Part shown: positions 5,843-7,214 of the stretch, piece after piece
Position numbering within the stretch: the first letter of the stretch is position 1
Layout of the letters: each line of letters starts with the position of its first letter
DNA from: Chloroflexota bacterium
Lineage (GTDB): Bacteria; Chloroflexota; Anaerolineae; B4-G1; SLSP01
NCBI GenBank assembly: GCA_009908585.1
Contig: JAAAOZ010000462.1
Span: 1-7,214, forward strand
Reading direction: 5' to 3'
Length of the DNA stretch: 7,214 nucleotides
Translations under genes and position numbers: made by a program
Notes under the pieces: model-generated
Seen by the model: the letters and a program-made list of their open reading frames with translations, nothing else
What the model was told of the DNA's origin: nothing
The model's database searches: none

Positions 5843-6089
5843 TGAATGGCGATGGGTAGCGGGAAGGTGTCCTCTTTGCGAAAAAGAGACGATTGTTTTT
5901 GATGGTCGCCGTCACTTTTGCACAAGCTGCTCCTGTATCGTGGAGATGCGTCGCTCTCCCCTGCCCATTGTCCCTGATGCGGTTAGGGAGGTTTTCCCTG
6001 ACACTGTAGCACTGCTTGAAAAAGTTGGGGAGTTGTACCCGTTGCAGGTTGTAGCGGCGCTTTCGGAGTTGCGCGATGTCTTGAAGTAG
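5835..6089 (+). CDS. Small zinc-ribbon protein
   Basis: This encodes 84 residues. The ATG lies inside the last codons of the ParB-like gene (8-nt overlap), with AAGGGG upstream, so it is probably translationally coupled. The N-terminal half is a zinc-ribbon, CPLC (residues 12-15) and CTSCSC (31-36), beginning MGDEWRWVAGRCPLC. The second half is predicted helical (DAVREVFPDTVALLEKVGELYPLQVVAALSELRDVL). The AVREVF motif echoes VVREVFASLP at the C-terminus of the ParB-like protein, with a shared DNA stretch AGGGAGGTTTTC near 5796 and 5986. This could mark a small duplication or a shared interaction surface. It may act as an accessory nucleic-acid or partner-binding protein of the ParB-like protein. 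The function is unproven. Confidence 0.8.
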   Translation: MGDEWRWVAGRCPLCEKETIVFDGRRHFCTSCSCIVEMRRSPLPIVPDAVREVFPDTVALLEKVGELYPLQVVAALSELRDVLK

Positions 6090-6097
6090 TGTACAAT
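6069..6097 (+). promoter_or_regulatory. Promoter at the 3' end of the P4 operon
   Basis: TTGCGC (6069-6074), a 17-bp spacer and TACAAT (6092-6097) form a good sigma-70-type promoter that begins inside the last codons of the zinc-ribbon gene. The -35 hexamer and its context (AGTTGCGCG) match promoter P4. The predicted start is about 6104. Since a terminator lies about 40 nt downstream, the product would be a short RNA. Confidence 0.55.
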
Positions 6098-6103
6098 AGT
6101 CTT

Positions 6104-6177
6104 GTGTGAGCATGTTCTTCCTCCTTGCTCCTCTTTCCGTAGCCCCGGCGGCCTAATCTACCGCCGGGGCATTTTTT
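6104..6177 (+). ncRNA. Candidate small RNA with anti-Shine-Dalgarno segment
   Basis: A predicted transcript of about 74 nt runs from the promoter at 6069-6097 to the terminator at 6142-6177. Its 5' half is an unpaired CU-rich stretch containing TTCTTCCTCCTTGCTCC (6115-6131). This is complementary to the ribosome sites of the genes at 335 and 641 (GGAGGAAGA, 9 nt), the gene at 3276 (AGGAGGAAGA, 10 nt) and the gene at 1143 (AGCAAGGAGGA, 11 nt, at 1128-1138). The layout (single-stranded seed plus terminator hairpin) is that of trans-acting small RNAs. Alternatively it is simply the 3' untranslated end of the operon, and the CU tract is the reverse complement of a minus-strand start site (see findings). 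Confidence 0.4.
6142..6177 (+). terminator. Intrinsic terminator of the P4 operon
   Basis: GCCCCGGCGG (6142-6151) pairs perfectly over 10 bp with CCGCCGGGGC (6161-6170) around a 9-nt loop, followed by ATTTTTT. There is no T-run on the minus strand, so it is directional to the right. It closes the operon of 3276-6089 and would also end the candidate small RNA. Confidence 0.92.
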
Positions 6178-6181
6178 GTGT

Positions 6182-6210
6182 TTGACATATTCTTACCTGT
6201 GATGTACTAT
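6182..6210 (+). promoter_or_regulatory. Sigma-70 promoter giving a leaderless transcript
   Basis: TTGACA (6182-6187), a perfect -35, is separated by 17 bp from TACTAT (6205-6210). The usual start 7 nt after the -10 falls at 6217, the A of an ATG. It follows directly after a terminator, so it begins an independent unit. It does not resemble the TATCAT family elsewhere in the window. Confidence 0.8.
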
Positions 6211-6216
6211 GTAGGC

Positions 6217-6417
6217 ATGAGTTCAAGCGATGCGTCATCCTCGAAAAAAGAAAAACTGACATCAGACGACGTCGTCCTCCTGCTGCAGCGGGCCTTGGCA
6301 AGCTATGATCGCAAGTGGGGCACGTTGCAATTGCGGGTCGAGTTTCGCGGTGGTGACGTGTACGAGGTCGGGATTGTTAAAGAGGAGACGCATCGCTTTC
6401 GTGGGGGGCCGGCGTGA
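6217..6417 (+). CDS. Small protein on a leaderless mRNA, function unknown
   Basis: This encodes 66 residues. The frame stays open upstream to a GTG at 6178, but that would place the promoter inside the gene. The ATG at 6217 coincides with the predicted transcription start, so the mRNA is probably leaderless; there is no ribosome site before it. The N-terminus is a polar Ser/Lys tail (MSSSDASSSKKEK), followed by a helix (SDDVVLLLQRALASYDRKWG, about 15-34) and two beta-like strands (TLQLRVEFRGGDVYEVGIVKEETHRF). There are no cysteines or membrane segments. A terminator-like hairpin begins within its last codons. The small single-gene unit with its own host-type promoter could be expressed independently of the TATCAT-controlled operons, for example early or constitutively. 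No family was recognised. Confidence 0.75.
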   Translation: MSSSDASSSKKEKLTSDDVVLLLQRALASYDRKWGTLQLRVEFRGGDVYEVGIVKEETHRFRGGPA

Positions 6418-6435
6418 TGCCGCGCCTTCTTTTTT
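6407..6435 (+). terminator. Terminator candidate over the stop codon of the 66-aa gene
   Basis: GGCCGGC (6407-6413) pairs with GCCG-CGCC (6419-6426) over 7 bp with one bulged C and a 5-nt loop containing the TGA stop. TTCTTTTTT follows (6427-6435). It may end the 66-aa gene's mRNA or attenuate read-through into the membrane-protein gene. Confidence 0.55.
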
Positions 6436-6461
6436 CTATTTACTTAACCAGGGAGGTTACA

Positions 6462-6998
6462 ATGTTAGATTTCACGCTGAATAGGAAGCAAGAGGTCGCC
6501 GTCGTTGGGGTCGCCTTACTTGCGTTTGTGTTGGGCTTGGCGATGCCGTGCGAGTCGCATGTGTTAGCGTTTCAATCTCCGATTGTGACGCCTACGCCCG
6601 TCGTGCCTGGCGGCGGGGATGTTGTGCCGCCGGAGGATTTGCTTGGTATTTCCGAGGTTCTGTCTTTCTTGGCAGGGCCGTTATCCATCGGGGTGCTTGG
6701 CGTGTTGTTCTCGCAACTTTTGGATAACTGGGCGTGGTATGCGGTCCAAAGCACGCAAGTTAAGCGGGCCATCCCCATGCTGGCCGGCATCGCGGTCTCG
6801 ATTGGGTCGCGCCTGCTGTTGGTCTACATACCACCTGAAGTGTGGGAGATGCTCGCTCCGTTTTGGGCAATTGCCGCGTCGTGGGTGGCGTTCACTTACG
6901 GAGGGGAGTTGCGTTATCTGTTGACACGTGCTAAGTCATCGGCGCGCAAGGCAGAAGAGGTAGCCGTGGGGTATCTGCAAGCTCCCCATGAGGAGTAA
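6462..6998 (+). CDS. Multi-pass membrane protein, holin-like
   Basis: This encodes 178 residues from the ATG at 6462, which follows GGGAGGTTACA; starts at 6414 or 6417 are possible but lack a ribosome site. Probable membrane helices lie at about 11-29 (EVAVVGVALLAFVLGLAMP), 66-87 (SEVLSFLAGPLSIGVLGVLFSQ), 104-123 (IPMLAGIAVSIGSRLLLVYI) and 130-147 (MLAPFWAIAASWVAFTYGG). Residues 38-62 are a Pro/Gly-rich loop (SPIVTPTPVVPGGGDVVPP). The tail 151-178 is charged (RYLLTRAKSSARKAEE). The first helix could instead be a signal sequence; there is no lipobox although C30 follows it. Size, helix spacing and charged tail fit phage holins that permeabilise the inner membrane for an endolysin. No endolysin lies in the window, so the assignment stays tentative. 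Confidence 0.8.
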   Translation: MLDFTLNRKQEVAVVGVALLAFVLGLAMPCESHVLAFQSPIVTPTPVVPGGGDVVPPEDLLGISEVLSFLAGPLSIGVLGVLFSQLLDNWAWYAVQSTQVKRAIPMLAGIAVSIGSRLLLVYIPPEVWEMLAPFWAIAASWVAFTYGGELRYLLTRAKSSARKAEEVAVGYLQAPHEE

Positions 6999-7001
6999 TT
7001 T

Positions 7002-7214
7002 ATGGCCGGCGGTGTTGTCGACATTATAGAAGATGTGGTCTCCGTAGTTGTGCCGCCGGGCGAATCTGTGGAGTTCATGGTTCGCGTGGTGGTGCAGTCT
7101 GTGGTTGATCATCCCAACTGGTGGGATGTCGATCTGCGTGACAAGCTGATGCGCCGGGAGAACTGCCCGCCTCCGCTGGGTAATGGTTGGTGGCGGAGGT
7201 CACTCGATCAAATT
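7002..7214 (+). CDS. Hypothetical protein, C-terminus beyond the window
   Basis: This is an open frame of 71 codons that runs off the right edge. The ATG at 7002 lies 3 nt after the stop of the membrane-protein gene and has AGGAG about 6 nt upstream. The visible part begins MAGGVVDIIEDVVSVVVPPG and is rich in Val, then contains DHPNWWDVDLRDKLMRRENCPPPLGNGWWRRS, with two WW pairs. The Val-rich start is probably beta structure, not a membrane helix, because acidic residues interrupt it. The near-zero spacing implies co-expression with the membrane protein. Too little is visible to name a family. Confidence 0.7.
   Translation, partial: MAGGVVDIIEDVVSVVVPPGESVEFMVRVVVQSVVDHPNWWDVDLRDKLMRRENCPPPLGNGWWRRSLDQI

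Noticed and set aside
5733..6113. 126-codon minus-strand frame with an ideal ribosome site and ATG
   Set aside because: It is wholly antisense to two better supported genes. Its second half is Pro/Arg-rich shadow sequence, and no minus-strand promoter is visible upstream. It is kept only as a finding about the start site.

Overview
The window looks like accessory DNA from a bacteriophage, prophage or related mobile element of a G+C-rich bacterium. The support is a compact string of small, mostly unrecognised genes, a phage-type ParB-like protein, a short DNA polymerase X-like nucleotidyltransferase, a multi-pass membrane protein of holin-like layout, and a repeated promoter family unique to the region. 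No integrase, terminase, structural gene, tRNA, rRNA, IS element or CRISPR array is visible. The host cannot be named from the sequence. One leaderless gene points weakly to a lineage where leaderless mRNAs are common.

Left part (1-889, minus strand): a two-gene unit (a 62-aa protein, then a strongly acidic 91-aa protein) runs leftwards from a promoter at 871-889 to an intrinsic terminator at 282-313. A second, homologous promoter at 194-212 sends a transcript off the left edge. Its target is not in the window.

Middle part (890-3162, plus strand): a divergent control region of about 310 bp holds a 27-nt alternating purine-pyrimidine palindromic tract and a promoter at 1075-1111. This promoter serves an 11-tryptophan protein and a protein with a putative zinc-binding module plus a low-complexity linker. 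A strong terminator follows, then a Pol X-like nucleotidyltransferase with no evident promoter of its own.

Right-centre part (3177-6177): another copy of the same promoter drives a zinc-ribbon/coiled-coil protein, a ParB-like protein and a small zinc-ribbon protein. Their ends overlap, so they are probably translationally coupled. At the end of this operon a separate promoter (TTGCGC-17-TACAAT) and a perfect 10-bp terminator bracket about 74 nt. The predicted RNA carries a CU-rich segment complementary to the Shine-Dalgarno sequences of the genes driven by the shared promoters.

Right end (6182-7214): a textbook sigma-70 promoter places the predicted start of transcription on the ATG of a 66-aa protein (leaderless) and is followed by a terminator. 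Then come a four-helix membrane protein and a gene cut by the window edge.

The main regulatory signal is a four-member promoter family, TTTGGTATCAT-(G/T)RRGRTAG. An upstream element, TGTCA-N7-GGGAGACGTT, lies about 30-53 bp from the -10 in three members, and a degenerate form lies at the fourth. This suggests one regulator controls both leftward and rightward units. The candidate anti-Shine-Dalgarno RNA would add a post-transcriptional layer on largely the same genes.
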